From Penelope pileata (taxonomy: Eukaryota; Chordata; Aves; Galliformes; Cracidae): a DNA stretch of 64,000 bases. Where the stretch lies: positions 124,001 to 188,000 of the forward strand of contig WBMW01005298.1 in assembly GCA_013396635.1 (NCBI GenBank). The letters are read 5' to 3'. A program made the translations under genes and the position numbers. The notes beneath the pieces are model-generated. The model was given only the letters and a program-made list of their open reading frames with translations. It was not told the origin of the DNA and did not search any database. Below are positions 61,601 to 64,000 of the stretch, in pieces (the first letter of the stretch is position 1; every line of letters begins with the position of its first letter).

Positions 61601-62639
61601 ACTCAGATGTGTATATGAGTTATGAGTTTTTTCATTTTTCAAACAAAACCCGATGAAACCAAAGAAAAATTGGAGCAAAATGAGTGTATTTTATCAATTG
61701 AAATGCACAGCAATTAACAACTCTGCTTATGCTCCACCCCGCTCCCAAGGAGCATACATGATGTTTATCACACTATCCAAAGTCTGGTCATATTTTTGTC
61801 CAAGGCTAGGATCTTAATTATAACTAATTAAGATTTTTAAAGGTTTTGCTGTTGCTTGAATATTTGATAAATAACCTAGTTGCAGAGCTCCTTTAAGAAT
61901 ACATTTTATGTCGTTGCTCTTGGCCTGTACATGTCCTACATACTAATGTCTAAATCAATTGATGAGCTTCCCAAATGAAGTAAAAGAATAGCAGCTGTAA
62001 TTTCATGCGCAAGAATATATCCATCACAGACAATAATTTAAGTTCTATGATGTACAGTGTTTAGACTCTGATTCATTTATGAGACTTCAGGAAGAAACTC
62101 AGCCATCATACGTAGCTCAGTGAAGATCTCTGGCTAACGCAACGTGAAGATTTAATGCTGCATTTTACATTTGCAACATAACCAGGCTGCCATTTCAGCT
62201 AGAAGCAGCAGGTATCTATCTGCCCTAATTTTGAACTCCAAATACACAGCACTGTTGTCGAATGAGTGTAACAGCCCAGATTGAAAAAAAGTACCTGTGC
62301 TACCTACCTATAGATGATTTGGCTGGTCATACTGCAGAATACCTACAGCTTGTGCTTAGCTCATAGAAAATTACTGGGTGTTGCCGAGCACTCCTCCTAA
62401 TATCAAAGAAAGATGGAGGGCTGTGCCATGGTACATTACTGCAGATAAGATGAAGGACGAAGCAGAAATAATGAAAGTTGAGAAAAGGGCAACAAAATGA
62501 ATAAGGAATGTAAGACTTCAGAGCCTTTCCATCTAGAGAGACTTTTCAAAGATAATGAGAACTTCCAAAGAGAAAGGTTATATATTGGACAAATGTGAAA
62601 TATTCATATCTTCTACGGAAAGAACTGGGTGACCTTGAG
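55609..62639. other. Intergenic, unique sequence
   Basis: 7 kb without a recognised element. Contains a poly-T tract (about 58947-58970), a possible broken coding relic on the minus strand (59957-60212) and a 24-bp homeodomain-type inverted repeat (61811-61834); see findings. Confidence 0.45.
61811..61834. repeat. Perfect inverted repeat, 10-bp arms with TAATTA cores
   Basis: Arms atcttaatta and taattaagat separated by taac. Each arm carries a TAATTA/TTAATTA homeodomain-type core. Confidence 0.9.
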
Positions 62640-63533
62640 CACTGCGGTAATCAAAACGGATTGAAATTTAACAGTACAAAATGAAAGGTCAGGTATTTGC
62701 TAACTAATAATAAAACCTTTTATTATAAATTGGGATCTTATCAGCTGGAAATGACAGAGGAGGAAAAGATTCTGGAGGCATCAGTAGATCAGGGACAAAG
62801 TTTCCAAAATGATATGTCTGTGAAAAGGCTGTTTAACTAGGCTGGCTGTGTGCAGCATGCTAGGAGAATATCAATGCCATTACATGAAGAATGCTGGAAA
62901 TACTGATCGCACTATGAGTAACCCACACTGCATCAGGCAGAGCATTGCCAGCAGGTCAAGAAGAGATCCATCCCCTCTGCTCGACCCCAGTGAAACACAT
63001 CTGAAGTGTAGTATTCAGTGCTGGGCTGTCCAGTACATGGGCATACTGGAGAGAGTCCAGTGCAGGATCAGAAAGGTGATTAAGGCCTTGTAGCATCTGA
63101 CATATATGGAGAAACTGAGAGCTGGGACTATTCATCCTGGAGAAGAAAAGGCTCAGGGGGATCTCATTGATGTACATGTACATCAATGTCTACTCAGCTT
63201 TTATTAATATCCACTCAGATCTTATTAATGTTTATAAATACTTAAAGAGAAGGTGCAAAGACAATGGAGTCAGGACAAAAGGCAATGGGCAAACATTGGA
63301 GCACAAGAGATTCCTTCTGAACATCAGGAAGCACTTATTTACTGTGTAGATGACTGAGCACTGGCACAGGTTGACCAAAGAGGCTATGGAGTCTCTACCT
63401 TGGAGATCTTCAAAAGCTGTCTGGATAAGTTCCTGGTCAACCTAGATTTCTCTACTTGAACAGGTGAGATGGACCAGATGACTTCCAGAGGTCCCTTCCA
63501 ACCTCAACCATCCTGTGATGCTGTAATTCTGTT
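62640..63533 (+). mobile_element. Ancient CR1 LINE copy
   Basis: Diverged copy of an older CR1 type. Readable pieces in shifting frames include LEMTEEEKILEASVDQG (62750-62800), a match to the usual LGVLVD region, ggagagagtccagtgcagga, ggagaagaaaaggctcaggg, tgagcactggcacaggttga and a 3' end (cagaggtcccttccaacctc, ctgtgatgctgtaattctgt). Carries a local duplication cluster at 63165-63230. Confidence 0.85.
63165..63188. repeat. Perfect 24-bp palindrome inside ancient CR1
   Basis: Left half cattgatgtaca, right half tgtacatcaatg, no spacer. It lies at the start of extra sequence relative to other CR1 copies. Confidence 0.95.
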
Positions 63534-63664
63534 AAGAGGATAAGCTACAGTTTTCGTTCCTCTATACTTTTGCCTAGCTCTAGAATGGATCTTCTAGCAC
63601 CACTTCGATCAAATTCCACCAGAAAATTAATTTCTGTCTCAAAACTTCAAGTCAAATGATCTAA

Positions 63665-64000
63665 AATTAAAATCATGGGAAAGATTATTATAAGAGTTTT
63701 TGAAAAACATCTGAATATGAGGCAGTCATTGGTCACAGCCAACATGGGTTCACAAAGAGAAAGTCCTGTTTAATTAACCTCATGTTCTTTTATGACAAGA
63801 TTATGCACCTAGCTGAGCAAGGGAGGCCAGTTAATGTAATCTTTTTGGATTTCGGCAAAGCTTTCAGTACTGTTTCTCACAGTATCCTCCTGGACAAAAT
63901 GTCCAACATGTAGCTAGACAAAAGCATAATGTGAAAAATTGGCCGATAGATCACACTCAAAAGGTTATAGTAAGTGGAGTTACACTGGGCTAGTGGCCAG
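63665..64000 (+). mobile_element. CR1 LINE reverse-transcriptase fragment, runs off window
   Basis: Frame pieces include ANMGSQRESP followed by tttaattaacctcatgttct and a decayed RT motif A, VIFLDFGKAFSTVSHSIL (about 63838-63890). Several stops follow. The last bases (gtggagttacactgggctag) correspond to the start of RT motif B. It is a separate, more 5' piece than the copy ending at 63533, so either two insertions or a rearranged one. Confidence 0.82.

Overview
The window is vertebrate nuclear DNA, almost certainly from a galliform bird (chicken, turkey, quail or a relative). It has introns with GT/AG splice sites and many copies of the avian CR1 LINE, several ending in the typical ATTCTATG-type tail. 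It also carries deletion derivatives of the galliform mariner element known as Galluhop/Mariner1_GG. I see no prokaryotic gene organisation, CRISPR array, rRNA or tRNA.

One protein-coding gene is convincing. The 3' end of DDX10 (nucleolar DEAD-box helicase, yeast Dbp4 family) lies on the + strand at 1-12315: the penultimate coding exon (1093-1226), a 10.4-kb last intron, the terminal coding exon (11656-11842) and a short 3' UTR with two poly(A) signals. The exon phases join exactly (AG|T, Ser) and give 106 residues and a stop. Only the acidic/basic C-terminal tail is here; the helicase core is upstream of the window. The last intron holds a mariner fragment, an internally deleted minus-strand CR1 with a single N at the deletion point, a 520-bp mariner copy and a plus-strand CR1 with one in-frame stop.

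From about 12.3 kb to 64 kb I find no convincing gene. This fits the long gene-poor interval downstream of DDX10 in amniotes. Recognisable content is CR1: 3'-end pieces at 14.7, 18.4, 24.9, 26.4, 31.0, 36.9 and 47.8 kb; a 1.4-kb copy with reverse-transcriptase motifs at 40.65-42.05 kb; a copy with a perfect 222-bp internal duplication at 51.6-52.5 kb; older copies at 55.2, 62.6-63.5 and 63.7 kb to the window end. There is also a second, shorter mariner derivative at 30.3 kb, plus polypyrimidine and poly-T tracts, a 21-bp minisatellite and a 41-bp tandem duplication. The rest is unique sequence with only chance-length open frames.

I do not see a new multi-gene biological system. The most unusual points are: a CR1 flanked by an 85-bp direct repeat that looks like an exceptionally long target-site duplication; the perfect 222-bp duplication inside an otherwise decayed CR1; the single N exactly where one CR1 lacks 429 bp present in its sister copy; a local inverted/direct duplication cluster inside an ancient CR1; and a possible broken coding relic on the minus strand near 60 kb.
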